Part shown: piece after piece, positions 6,527 through 14,929 of the stretch
How positions within the stretch are numbered: the stretch's first letter is position 1
Layout: each line of letters begins with the position of its first letter
Assembly: GCF_000620125.1 (NCBI RefSeq)
Contig: NZ_JHVL01000039.1
Location: 1-32,479 of the forward strand
Source: Clostridiisalibacter paucivorans DSM 22131
Lineage (GTDB): Bacteria; Bacillota; Clostridia; Tissierellales; Clostridiisalibacteraceae
DNA: 32,479 nucleotides
Reading direction: 5' to 3'
The notes under the pieces: generated by a model
Told to the model about the DNA's origin: nothing
What the model saw: only the letters and a program-made list of their open reading frames with translations
Databases searched by the model: none
Translations under genes and position numbers: made by a program

Positions 6527-8220
6527 TTAAAGTCACCTCTCTGCTTAGGAATTTTCATAATCACCTTGGTACCTACTCCAACATTACTTTCTATCTTCAA
6601 ACCATAATTATCACCATATTTATTTATTAATCTCTGATTAACATTTATAAGTCCTATAGATTGGTTTCCCTTGTCATTAGAAAATATATTATATAACTTT
6701 TCCTTTTCCATGCCTATTCCATCATCTTTAACAATAAGTATAGTTTCTTCTTCCATATCTTCTGCAATTATATCTATTGTTCCATTATCTAATTTCTCCA
6801 TTATACCATGTTTTATAGCATTTTCAACCAATGGCTGTAATATTAATGGTGGCAAATAACATTGTATATCTTCATCTATATGGTATTTTACGTTTAATTT
6901 ATCTCCAAATCTAGCCTTTTCTATTTCTAAATATGAATTTATATGCTCTATCTCTTTCATTAGATTTACTTCTTCTTGATTTTGTTGGAGATTCTTTCTA
7001 AAGTAATCACCAAGATGTATCAATAGCTGTCTGGCCTTATCAGGTTTTATCCTTATAAAAGATACTATTGTATTTATAGCATTAAATAAAAAATGGGGAT
7101 TTATTTGAGCTTGAAGTGCCTTTAATTCGGCCTTAGCTAATAATTTTGATTGTTCTTCTATTTTGCTCAATTCTATCTGTGTAGAAAATAGCATTGCTAG
7201 CCCCAATGCCAGTTCTAAATCAATTTGTGTAATGGCATTTTCTGTAGTCTTATAAAGCTTTAATGCACCTATGACATTATTCTGTCCTTCCAATGGCACT
7301 ATAACTGCCGATTTTAATTTGCAATTACTATTACCACAATCAATCTGATCACTATTGTAAGCTACCCTATAATTTCCATATTTAATTACATCTTTAGTCA
7401 ACCCTGTTTTTATATCATCTCCCGTTATATGGTGATCTTCTCCGATACCCACATGGGCCAGTATTTTTTCTTTATTAGTTATAGCCACCGCCTTTAAATC
7501 TGTCATATCATATATTATTTTAGCAGTCTCATAGGCAGTTTCTTTATTAAACCCCTTCCTCAAATACTTTAATGTCTTATTGGCTATCTTTAATGCTCTC
7601 TGGGCTTGGATTGCAGCAGCCTGTTCCTGATCCTTAAATATGGTTTCTATTATGCCTATAAATATGGATATGCCTATTGCATTGGCCACTATCATAGGTA
7701 TAGCAATGATTTCAACCAGTCTCACTGCCATATCAAAGGGTCTAGCAACCATCAATATTATTACCATTTGTAGCATCTCTGCAATAGCTCCCGCCGCCAA
7801 TGCAAATAACCACTTATTGTCTGTTTCATAAAACTTCTTACTTAAAAACCCTGACATTAGTCCCTCTGTGATAGTAGATAATGCACAAGCCAGTGCAGTA
7901 AATCCTCCAATATCTATAATCCACCTATGTCCCCCAGCAATAATCCCTGATATTACTCCAACAAAGGGACCACCTAAAAGCCCTCCAACAAATACTCCAA
8001 TAACTCTAGAATTGGCCAATGCTCCCCGTATAGGTATACCTGAATATGTTCCAAATATACCAAATAAGCCAAAAAAAACAGATAAAATTATTTTATCTTT
8101 ATATCCTATTTTATTCTTTTCTAATAAATGCCTAAAAACATTTACCTTTGACAGTATAAATGCCAATACTATTATTATACCTACCCTATTTCCTAAATTG
8201 CCCATTATATCCATTACCAA
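6523..8220 (-). CDS. LytS-type sensor histidine kinase (5TM-LYT, GAF, HisK)
   Basis: Membrane sensor of 565 residues. Residues 1-195 form the multi-helix 5TM-5TMR_LYT input domain (conserved NSRVIGVFVGGLLGGPFVG). About 215-350 is a GAF domain containing C295-x4-C300 followed by KLKSAVIVPL, a spot where LytS relatives also carry cysteines. The kinase core has phospho-acceptor H376 in QINPHFLFN, the N-box PLVENAIKHG (N467) and G-box DDGIG (499-503). E. coli relatives BtsS and YpdA sense pyruvate; the ligand here is unproven. I favour the TTG at 8220 because GGGAG (8234-8230) is 9 nt upstream; the ATG at 8214 would be 15 nt away. The leader holds a hairpin and a heptamer array. Confidence 0.92.
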   Translation of the reverse strand: MVMDIMGNLGNRVGIIIVLAFILSKVNVFRHLLEKNKIGYKDKIILSVFFGLFGIFGTYSGIPIRGALANSRVIGVFVGGLLGGPFVGVISGIIAGGHRWIIDIGGFTALACALSTITEGLMSGFLSKKFYETDNKWLFALAAGAIAEMLQMVIILMVARPFDMAVRLVEIIAIPMIVANAIGISIFIGIIETIFKDQEQAAAIQAQRALKIANKTLKYLRKGFNKETAYETAKIIYDMTDLKAVAITNKEKILAHVGIGEDHHITGDDIKTGLTKDVIKYGNYRVAYNSDQIDCGNSNCKLKSAVIVPLEGQNNVIGALKLYKTTENAITQIDLELALGLAMLFSTQIELSKIEEQSKLLAKAELKALQAQINPHFLFNAINTIVSFIRIKPDKARQLLIHLGDYFRKNLQQNQEEVNLMKEIEHINSYLEIEKARFGDKLNVKYHIDEDIQCYLPPLILQPLVENAIKHGIMEKLDNGTIDIIAEDMEEETILIVKDDGIGMEKEKLYNIFSNDKGNQSIGLINVNQRLINKYGDNYGLKIESNVGVGTKVIMKIPKQRGDFK

Positions 8221-8242
8221 TGATTACCACTCCCTTTTGGCA

Positions 8243-8361
8243 GTTCTTGGTTCTTAGTTCTTAGTTCTTAGTTCTTGGTTCTTAGTTCTTAGTTCTTGGT
8301 TCTTGGTTCTTAGTTCTTAGTTCTTGGTTCTTGGTTCTTAGCTCTTGGTTCTTAGCTCTTA
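8243..8361. repeat. Heptanucleotide tandem array, 17 units of GTTCTT(A/G)
   Basis: Exactly 17 consecutive 7-bp units fill 119 bp. Fifteen are GTTCTTA or GTTCTTG and two near the right end are GCTCTT(A/G). The array starts 22 bp upstream of the kinase TTG start, just behind its ribosome binding site, so it lies in the leader or promoter zone of the lytSR-type genes. A 7-bp unit changes spacing but cannot preserve reading frame, and no coding frame crosses it. Variation in copy number by slippage is plausible. Confidence 0.97.
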
Positions 8362-8367
8362 GAAAAA

Positions 8368-8392
8368 AGTAGAAATCTATAGGATTTCTACT
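8368..8392 (-). repeat. Core hairpin of the palindromic repeat family, terminator-like on the minus strand
   Basis: AGTAGAAATC (8368-8377) pairs with GATTTCTACT (8383-8392) over TATAG. Read on the minus strand it is followed by TTTTTT, so it could act as an intrinsic terminator or attenuator in the kinase leader. The core matches the hairpin centre at 25391-25413. Confidence 0.7.
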
Positions 8393-8473
8393 ACTTACTT
8401 ATTCTACAATATATATTTGTCAATAATCTGATATATAAATTATATATTAATACTCTTATTTTGAAAACACCTG

Positions 8474-8511
8474 GAAAAAAATAGTTGGTAATTAAAAATT
8501 AACTACCAACT
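8474..8511 (-). terminator. Intrinsic terminator of the his operon
   Basis: On the minus strand AGTTGGTA-G-TTAA pairs with TTAA-T-ACCAACT (one internal mismatch, TTT loop; 8511-8483), followed by ATTTTTTT. It lies about 100 bp beyond the hisIE stop and closes the histidine operon. Confidence 0.85.
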
Positions 8512-8553
8512 CAGATTGCTAACAACCATACAATTATAATAAAGTCATAAAAA

Positions 8554-8632
8554 AGTTAGTAGTTTAATGATGCGAACCATAGGTTCTCTACCATCAACTA
8601 CTAACTACAAACTACTAGCTACGAACTGTATT
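8554..8632 (-). repeat. Palindromic repeat element overlapping the hisIE 3' end
   Basis: AGTTAGTAGTT (8554-8564) is perfectly complementary to AACTACTAACT (8596-8606), with an inner GAACC-ATA-GGTTC hairpin. The right side continues as AGTT-containing heptamers through the hisIE stop codon (8615-8617) and its last few codons. Read on the minus strand, TGATGGTAGA...CCTATG and GCATCATTA match the element at 21444-21535. Confidence 0.8.
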
Positions 8633-9247
8633 ATGCCTTTTGTACAATTCCCCTTTTATATCATCTATATCTATGCCCATATGAACTAATAACACCAATA
8701 TATGATATACCAAATCACTTACTTCATAAACTACTTCATCTCTACTTTCATTTTTAGCCCCTATTATTACTTCACTGGATTCTTCCCCTACCTTTTTCAA
8801 TATCTTATCTATTCCCTGGTCAAATAAATAGTTGGTATATGAGCCTTCTGTGGGATTAGATCTCCTGTGTTCTATTAATTTATATAATCTATATATGAAA
8901 TCTTTAATTTTTCCATCAATATCTTTGTCTAATATATTATTATGAAAACAAGAATATTCTCCCGTATGACAAGCCACACCCTTTTGTCTAACTTTAACTA
9001 ATATAGTGTCACCATCACAATCATAGTCCATTTTTATTATTTCTTGTGTATTTCCTGATTCCTCCCCCTTATGCCAAAGTTTTTTTCTACTCCTACTATA
9101 AAACCATGTCTCTCCACTTTTCCATGTTCTCTCCAGTGATTCCTCATTCATATATGCTAACATTAACACTTCATTAGTATTGATATCTTGAATTATTGCA
9201 GGTATAAGTCCATTTTTATCAAATTTTATATCTTTTATAAAATCCAT
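8615..9247 (-). CDS. hisI: Bifunctional phosphoribosyl-AMP cyclohydrolase / phosphoribosyl-ATP pyrophosphatase
   Basis: HisIE fusion catalysing steps 2 and 3 of histidine synthesis (PR-ATP to PR-AMP to ProFAR) in the cytoplasm. Residues 1-105 are the HisI domain, with LAYMNEESL, TWFYSRSRKKLWHKGEESGN, DCDGDT and the zinc-site motif GVACHTGEYSCF. Residues from about 113 are the HisE domain, with GSYTNYLF, KVGEESSEVIIGAKN and the acidic EVSDLVYH helix. It is the last gene of the operon, 4 bp after hisF. The final residues (VRS and stop) are encoded by a palindromic repeat element that has invaded or formed the 3' end, so the C-terminus probably differs slightly from that of relatives. Length of 210 residues is normal. 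Confidence 0.95.
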   Translation of the reverse strand: MDFIKDIKFDKNGLIPAIIQDINTNEVLMLAYMNEESLERTWKSGETWFYSRSRKKLWHKGEESGNTQEIIKMDYDCDGDTILVKVRQKGVACHTGEYSCFHNNILDKDIDGKIKDFIYRLYKLIEHRRSNPTEGSYTNYLFDQGIDKILKKVGEESSEVIIGAKNESRDEVVYEVSDLVYHILVLLVHMGIDIDDIKGELYKRHNTVRS

Positions 9248-9251
9248 ATAA

Positions 9252-10019
9252 TCAGTCCTTTCTCACATTTACACCGTTCTTAGCTAAATAATTCTTTAAC
9301 TTAGGTATAGATATTTTATTAAAATGAAATACAGATGCCGCCAATGCCGCATCAGAGAACCCTCCATTAAAAACTTCATAAAAATCTCTATATTCTCCTG
9401 CACCTCCAGATGCTACTATAGGCACATTGGTCTCATTTGATATAAGTTTCATAAGTTCTATATCATATCCGTCCTTTACACCATCGGTATCAATACTGTT
9501 TATAACTAGTTCTCCTGCTCCTAACTGGACAGCTTTTTTGGCCCATTTTAATACATCTAGCCCTGTATTAATCCTTCCACCATTTATATATACAGTCCAT
9601 CCTGAAGGAGCTAAATTATCTCTTTTAGCATCTATTGACACTACCACACATTGACTCCCAAATTTTAATGCCCCCTCTGTAATCAGTGTCGGTGTCTTTA
9701 CTGCACTAGAATTTATAGAAATTTTATCTGCACCTGACCTTAAAATCTCAGTAAAATCCTCCAAGGTCTTTACTCCTCCACCCACAGTAAAGGGTATAAA
9801 TATCTCATCTGCAGTCCTTTTTACTACATCCAAAAATATATCTCTTTCTTCATATGAAGCAGTTATGTCATAAAATACCAATTCATCTGCTCCTGCATCG
9901 TTATAATATTTAGCTAATTTTACAGGGTCCTCAACGTCTCTTATATCTTTAAATTTAGTGCCCTTGACTACCCTGCCATTTTTCACATCAAGACATGGGA
10001 TTATTCTCTTGGTTATCAT
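9252..10019 (-). CDS. hisF: Imidazole glycerol phosphate synthase, cyclase subunit
   Basis: TIM-barrel subunit that, with HisH, converts PRFAR plus glutamine-derived ammonia into imidazole glycerol phosphate and AICAR. The start [20 protein letters not shown] is diagnostic, and the catalytic acids are D11 (CLDV) and D130 (VVSIDAKR). Phosphate-binding loops are visible at TVGGGVKT (about 78-85) and [11 protein letters not shown]. Length of 255 residues is typical. It lies between hisA (13 bp upstream) and hisI (4 bp downstream). Confidence 0.97.
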   Translation of the reverse strand: MITKRIIPCLDVKNGRVVKGTKFKDIRDVEDPVKLAKYYNDAGADELVFYDITASYEERDIFLDVVKRTADEIFIPFTVGGGVKTLEDFTEILRSGADKISINSSAVKTPTLITEGALKFGSQCVVVSIDAKRDNLAPSGWTVYINGGRINTGLDVLKWAKKAVQLGAGELVINSIDTDGVKDGYDIELMKLISNETNVPIVASGGAGEYRDFYEVFNGGFSDAALAASVFHFNKISIPKLKNYLAKNGVNVRKD

Positions 10020-10032
10020 ATAACACCATCTC

Positions 10033-10749
10033 CTATTGCCCTATTTTTTTATTAAGACATTCGAAATCAATATTTCCATTGTATAATGCCTTGCCTATTA
10101 TACATCCATATACATCCATTTCTCTAAGTTTAAATACATCCTCTATTGTACTTACCCCTCCAGATGCTACTATATCTATATTGCTTTTATCCATTATCTC
10201 GCTATACATCTCAAAATTAGGCCCTTTCATCATGCCATCCTTTGATATATCAGTATATACTACGGTCTTTATCCCCATTCTTTCTAGTTCCACTATAAAA
10301 TCTACTGCATTTATACTAGAAATACTTGTCCATCCATGTGCTGCTATAAGACCATCCTTTGCATCTATGGATATAACTATATTATCTCTATATTTCTTTA
10401 ACACATCGTTTAAAAATCTTTTATCCTCAATAGCCTTAGTACCTATTATAACTTTATCTGCTCCCATATCTATATAACCAGTTATATCTTCTAATGTTCT
10501 TATACCCCCTCCTATTTGGATAGGTATATTTATTGATAATATTATTTCTTTTATTATTTCCCTATTAAAGGATTTTCCTTTCAATGCCCCATCTAAATCT
10601 ACAATATGGATATATTTTGCACCCTTTTTTTCCCAATCTTTTGCCACTTGTACAGGATTATCATTGTAAATAGTTATATCTTTAAACTTTCCCTGTTTCA
10701 GTCTTACACATTTGCCATCCTTTATATCTATAGCTGGATAAATAATCAT
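10033..10749 (-). CDS. hisA: ProFAR isomerase (phosphoribosylformimino-AICAR-P isomerase)
   Basis: TIM-barrel isomerase converting ProFAR to PRFAR (step 4). It begins [20 protein letters not shown] with catalytic D8 and has the second acid at D129 ([11 protein letters not shown]). The phosphate loops [12 protein letters not shown] and [11 protein letters not shown] are intact. The paralogous HisF lies next in the operon; the PAIDIK versus PCLDVK start and the shorter length (238 residues) distinguish them. Its ATG overlaps the hisH stop by 4 bp, which suggests coupled translation. Confidence 0.97.
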   Translation of the reverse strand: MIIYPAIDIKDGKCVRLKQGKFKDITIYNDNPVQVAKDWEKKGAKYIHIVDLDGALKGKSFNREIIKEIILSINIPIQIGGGIRTLEDITGYIDMGADKVIIGTKAIEDKRFLNDVLKKYRDNIVISIDAKDGLIAAHGWTSISSINAVDFIVELERMGIKTVVYTDISKDGMMKGPNFEMYSEIMDKSNIDIVASGGVSTIEDVFKLREMDVYGCIIGKALYNGNIDFECLNKKIGQ

Positions 10750-11348
10750 ATTACCATCTCCCCAAATGCCTTTAATAGATTTAGTCCTATTTCTCCACTT
10801 TTTTCTGGGTGAAACTGCATTCCATATACATTATTATTTTTAACTATAGCAGGTACTTTAACTCCATAATCTGTATATGCTATAATTTCTTTTCCATAGG
10901 GTTTTGCATAATAAGAATGTACAAAATATACATAGCTTTCTTCTTTTATATATTTTAAAATAGGATCTTCATCATTAAAATATAACTTATTCCAGCCCAT
11001 ATGGGGAATCTTAACATCTTGATTAAATTTTACAATATCCCCAGATATAATGCCTAATCCTTCATATTCACCATCTTCATAGCTTTTATCATACAGTAAT
11101 TGCATCCCTAAACATATTCCCAAAAGAGGCTTTTTATTATAGACATTTTTCTTTATACAATCTGTTAACTGGCTATTGTTTAACTTAGATATGGCATCCC
11201 TAAAGGCACCCACTCCAGGTAATATCAACCCCGATGCATTATCTATATCCTTTATATTATCGGTTATTTGAGCTTCAAATCCCAATGCATTCAATGCCTT
11301 TTCCACACTGCGCACATTACCAACACCATAATCTATTATTGCAATCAT
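10746..11348 (-). CDS. hisH: Imidazole glycerol phosphate synthase, glutaminase subunit
   Basis: Class I glutamine amidotransferase that feeds ammonia to HisF. The triad is visible: nucleophile C79 in LLGICLGMQLL, then H180 and E182 in MQFHPEKSGEIG. The oxyanion region LPGVGAF (about 43-49) is intact. Length of 200 residues is standard. It directly follows hisB (adjacent bases) and overlaps hisA by 4 bp. Confidence 0.97.
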   Translation of the reverse strand: MIAIIDYGVGNVRSVEKALNALGFEAQITDNIKDIDNASGLILPGVGAFRDAISKLNNSQLTDCIKKNVYNKKPLLGICLGMQLLYDKSYEDGEYEGLGIISGDIVKFNQDVKIPHMGWNKLYFNDEDPILKYIKEESYVYFVHSYYAKPYGKEIIAYTDYGVKVPAIVKNNNVYGMQFHPEKSGEIGLNLLKAFGEMVI

Positions 11349-11933
11349 TTAAATCACTCCCTTTGTAGACAAAACCCCTTCTATCCTCGGGTCTATAGAT
11401 GTAGCTTGGTCCAATGCCCTTCCAAATCCTTTAAATATCCCTTCTATAATATGGTGGTCATTCTCACCCGAAATCTCCTTTATATGTAATGTTATACCAC
11501 TATTATTTACAAATGCATTAAAAAACTCCCTTACCAATTGGGTTTCAAACTCTCCCACCCTTGGAGTAAACAGTTGTACATCAAAGGATAAATGGGGCCT
11601 TCCTGAAATATCCAATGCTATTAATGATAATGCTTCATCCATGGGAGAATAAAGACTTGCATATCGTTTTATACCCTTTTTATCTCCCAATCCTTTTTTA
11701 AATACACTACCTAATAGTATCCCAATGTCTTCTACAGTATGGTGCCCATCAACATACAAATCCCCTTCACATTTTAAACTCAAATCGAACATACCATGAA
11801 CAGCAAATAATGTTAGCATATGATCAAAAAATCCTATGCCTGTGGATATATTTACCTTTCCCTGTCCATCTATATTTAATTTTAGCTGAATATTAGTCTC
11901 TGTTGTCTTTCTACTATCTTTCACTACTCTCAT
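11349..11933 (-). CDS. hisB: Imidazoleglycerol-phosphate dehydratase
   Basis: Monofunctional dehydratase (step 6, IGP to imidazole-acetol phosphate). The duplicated manganese-binding motifs are present: FFDHMLTLFAVHG and GHHTVEDIGI in the first half, EFFNAFVNNSGITLHI and DHHIIEGIFKGFGRAL in the second. At 194 residues it lacks the histidinol-phosphatase domain fused in enteric bacteria. No histidinol-phosphate phosphatase gene (hisK or hisN type) is seen in this operon, so that step must be encoded elsewhere. It overlaps hisC by 4 bp. Confidence 0.96.
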   Translation of the reverse strand: MRVVKDSRKTTETNIQLKLNIDGQGKVNISTGIGFFDHMLTLFAVHGMFDLSLKCEGDLYVDGHHTVEDIGILLGSVFKKGLGDKKGIKRYASLYSPMDEALSLIALDISGRPHLSFDVQLFTPRVGEFETQLVREFFNAFVNNSGITLHIKEISGENDHHIIEGIFKGFGRALDQATSIDPRIEGVLSTKGVI

Positions 11934-12985
11934 ATTTTAACCACTTCCCTTAATGTATCTACAAATAATTTATTCTCCTCTGATTTTCCCACAGTCACTC
12001 TAAAACATCCATTGAGTTTTCCTCCATTAAATGGTCTAATCATAAAACCCCTTTTAATTAGTTCTTCAAATATATTCTCTCTATCTATACTAAATAATAT
12101 GAAATTAGTTTCCGATGGATATACGATAATGTCATCTATTTTTTTCATTTCTGCATATAATTTATCCCGCTGTTTTTTTATATACTCTATATTATTACTA
12201 ATAAATGTCTTTTCATCTAAGATAATCTCTCCTACTATTTGTGATATGGCATTTAAATTATATGGAGGTTTTACTGCTTTGATATAATTTATTATCTCAG
12301 TATTAGATACAAGATATCCTGTCCTTATACCAGCCAACCCAAATGCCTTAGAGAGAGTTCTCAATACTATTAGATTATCAAACTTATTGACTAATGATAT
12401 CACCGTTTCTCCACCAAATTCTATATATGCCTCATCTACTACAACTATGGCGTTTGTCTGTTTTATTATTTTGATAATATCTGTTTTAGAAATTATATTC
12501 CCTGTGGGATTATTTGGGTTACATATAAATATTACTTTAGGTTTCAATCTTTTACTTGCGTCTATAATTTCATCTACATCTATATTAAAATTATCATCAG
12601 ATTCTATACCTATATAATTAGCCCCTATAATATCACATCCATGTTTATACATAACAAATGTGGGAGTATGGGCCAACACTGTATCTGATTTGTCCACAAA
12701 TGTTTCTAAAAGTAGCTTTATCATTTCATCAGAGCCATTTCCTGTAATTATGTTTTCCTGCTCCACTCCCACATATTGGGCTATTTTTTTCGTTAAAATA
12801 TTTGCATCTGTATCAGGATAGTAATTCAGTGACACCTTTTTAAATCTACCTATTATTTTATCCATCACAAATGATTCCAATATAAATGGGCTTTCATTGG
12901 CATCCATTTTATATTTATAACTATATTTGTTGGGCATATAGGGTTTCAGTCCCTTTACACTCTCCTTGACAAGTTTATCTATCAT
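11930..12985 (-). CDS. hisC: Histidinol-phosphate aminotransferase
   Basis: PLP enzyme, fold type I, that transfers the amino group from glutamate to imidazole-acetol phosphate. Seen are MDANESPF (28-35), GNGSDEMI (82-89), the CNPNNPTGN loop (155-163), VVDEAYIEF (182-190), the PLP lysine K213 in RTLSKAFGLAGIRTGYL, and a C-terminal Arg in FRVTVG that binds the substrate carboxylate. Length of 351 residues is normal. It sits 2 bp after hisD and overlaps hisB by 4 bp. Confidence 0.96.
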   Translation of the reverse strand: MIDKLVKESVKGLKPYMPNKYSYKYKMDANESPFILESFVMDKIIGRFKKVSLNYYPDTDANILTKKIAQYVGVEQENIITGNGSDEMIKLLLETFVDKSDTVLAHTPTFVMYKHGCDIIGANYIGIESDDNFNIDVDEIIDASKRLKPKVIFICNPNNPTGNIISKTDIIKIIKQTNAIVVVDEAYIEFGGETVISLVNKFDNLIVLRTLSKAFGLAGIRTGYLVSNTEIINYIKAVKPPYNLNAISQIVGEIILDEKTFISNNIEYIKKQRDKLYAEMKKIDDIIVYPSETNFILFSIDRENIFEELIKRGFMIRPFNGGKLNGCFRVTVGKSEENKLFVDTLREVVKI

Positions 12986-12987
12986 AT

Positions 12988-14298
12988 TTATTCAAACCTC
13001 ACTTTTATCGAATTGCCATGGGCAGTAAGTCCTTCCCTTTGGGCAAACTCTATTATTTTATCCTTATCTTTGTATAATGCACCTTTATCATAATATATGA
13101 TGCTAGATTTCTTAACAAAATCATCTACTCCAAGGGGAGAAAAGAATTTAGCAGTTCCTCCAGTGGGTAGCACATGGTTAGGACCTGCCCAATAATCTCC
13201 TAAAGGTTCAGGGGCATACTGGCCTAAGAAAATAGCCCCTGCATTTTTAATTTTATACATCATGTTAAAGGGATCTTTAACCATAAGCTCAAGATGTTCA
13301 GGTGCTATTTCATTAGCTATTTTTACAGCATCATAAATATCATCTACTATACATATCTTCCCATAATTCCCAAGAGACTTCTCAGCTATATCCCCTCGTT
13401 CCAATAATTTCAATTGATTCTTCAATTCTTCTTTTACTCCTAACACTAACTCACCAGATGTAGTAACTAATTTAGCAGATGCCATATTGTCATGCTCCGC
13501 TTGAGATAACATATCCGCTGCCAAATATCTAGGATTTGCACTTTCATCAGCAATTATTAAAATTTCGCTAGGACCAGCAATCATATCTATATCCACATCT
13601 CCATAGACCATACCCTTAGCAGTAGCCACATATATATTCCCTGGACCTACAATTTTATGAACTTTAGGTATAGTATCTGTTCCAAAGGCCAATGCAGCTA
13701 TTCCTTGTGCTCCTCCCACTTTTATTATTTGGTCTATTCCTACTATGTAGGCAGCTACTAGTATATCTTTGTTCACCTTTCCATCCTTTCCCGGTGGCGT
13801 TGCCATAATAATTTCATTTACCCCTGCCACTTTAGCAGGTATTACATTCATCAACACAGAAGATGGATATGCAGCACTCCCCCCAGGTACATATATCCCT
13901 ACCTTTTCTATGGGGTTATATAGCTGCCCCAAAACCTTTCCCTCTTCTTCATTGGTAAACCAAGAATCCTTCAACTGCCTTTTATGATACTTTTCAATAT
14001 TATCCTTTGCTCCCCGTAAAACCTCTATAAATCCTTTATCTACTGAATTTATAGCCTCTTCAATCTCTTTTTCATTTACATATAGTGCATCTAATTTTGT
14101 ATTGTCAAATTTATCTGTATAATAATACAGTGCTTTATCACCTTGTAGTTTTACATCATTTATAATATCTTTGACAATATCTTTGAATTCATCACTATAA
14201 TTTTTTTCTCTTTTCACTTGTTTTATAAAGCTATCTACTTTTCCATTTTTCAAGTTAACTACATCTATCACATTTACTACCCCCAATGATAACTCCAT
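12988..14298 (-). CDS. hisD: Histidinol dehydrogenase
   Basis: Zinc- and NAD-dependent enzyme for the last two oxidations, histidinol to histidine. It contains YVPGGSAAYPSSVLMN, KVGGAQGIAALAFGT, VGPGNIYVATAKG, DMIAGPSEILIIAD, the zinc-ligand region LSQAEHD, and EHLEL and GPNHVLPTGGTAKF near the C-terminus. The start is uncertain. The ATG at 14298 overlaps hisG by 44 bp with only a weak GGAATAA site. A GTG at 14271, nine codons in, has GGGGG just upstream and a smaller overlap, and gives a more typical N-terminus. Function is firm; the extreme N-terminus is not. Confidence 0.95.
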   Translation of the reverse strand: MELSLGVVNVIDVVNLKNGKVDSFIKQVKREKNYSDEFKDIVKDIINDVKLQGDKALYYYTDKFDNTKLDALYVNEKEIEEAINSVDKGFIEVLRGAKDNIEKYHKRQLKDSWFTNEEEGKVLGQLYNPIEKVGIYVPGGSAAYPSSVLMNVIPAKVAGVNEIIMATPPGKDGKVNKDILVAAYIVGIDQIIKVGGAQGIAALAFGTDTIPKVHKIVGPGNIYVATAKGMVYGDVDIDMIAGPSEILIIADESANPRYLAADMLSQAEHDNMASAKLVTTSGELVLGVKEELKNQLKLLERGDIAEKSLGNYGKICIVDDIYDAVKIANEIAPEHLELMVKDPFNMMYKIKNAGAIFLGQYAPEPLGDYWAGPNHVLPTGGTAKFFSPLGVDDFVKKSSIIYYDKGALYKDKDKIIEFAQREGLTAHGNSIKVRFE

Positions 14299-14914
14299 TT
14301 ATTCCATCAATTAAATCTTTTATTCTTTTATTTTTGATTTTAAAACTGACTTTATTACATATTAGTCTGGCACTTATATCATACATATCTTCAATAATCT
14401 CAAGGCCATTGGCCCTTAGAGTATTACCTGTTTCAACTATATCCACAATAACGTCAGACAATCCCACTATAGGTGCCAATTCCACTGATCCATTCAGCTT
14501 TATTATTTCTATTTGCTTCTTAGTCTCTTCAAAATACCTCTTTGCCACATTGGGATATTTAGTAGCCACCCTCAACGGTAGTCCATTTATTCGTCCATTA
14601 TCAAAATCTTTAGTAGATGCCACTGAAAACTTACATTTTCCAAAACCTAGATCCAATATTTCATATACATCCCTTTCTTCCTCCATTATGGTATCCTTAC
14701 CAACTATTCCTAAATCCACTGCTCCCCTTTCCACATATACAGGTACATCACTGGCCTTTACCATTACAAACATAATTTTTTTGTTCTGGTTTCTAAATAT
14801 AAGCTTCCTAGAATTGCCTTCCATTTCTTTGCATTGAAACCCAGCATCTTTTAAAATTTTGTAGCCCTTATCTCCCAATCTTCCCTTGGCAAGGGCTATA
14901 TTTATATATTCCAT
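14255..14914 (-). CDS. hisG: ATP phosphoribosyltransferase, short catalytic subunit
   Basis: First committed enzyme of histidine synthesis, joining ATP and PRPP. At 219 residues it is the short HisG form that lacks the C-terminal regulatory domain and needs HisZ. Motifs are IALAKGRLGDKG near the N-terminus, VPVYVERGAVDLGIVGKD, and the PRPP loop ending in IVDIVETGNTLRANGL. hisZ lies 15 bp upstream, consistent with the hetero-octamer. AGGAGAGG is well placed before the ATG. The gene's 3' end overlaps the start of hisD. Confidence 0.96.
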   Translation of the reverse strand: MEYINIALAKGRLGDKGYKILKDAGFQCKEMEGNSRKLIFRNQNKKIMFVMVKASDVPVYVERGAVDLGIVGKDTIMEEERDVYEILDLGFGKCKFSVASTKDFDNGRINGLPLRVATKYPNVAKRYFEETKKQIEIIKLNGSVELAPIVGLSDVIVDIVETGNTLRANGLEIIEDMYDISARLICNKVSFKIKNKRIKDLIDGINGVIIGGSKCDRCS

Positions 14915-14929
14915 AATATTACCTCTCCT

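Noticed and set aside
8243-8361. Tandem GTTCTT(A/G) array as a CRISPR array
   Set aside because: Units are 7 bp with no spacers, and no cas gene is present; it is a simple tandem repeat.
14255-14914. hisG as a truncated gene
   Set aside because: 219 residues is the normal short HisG form, and its partner hisZ is adjacent.
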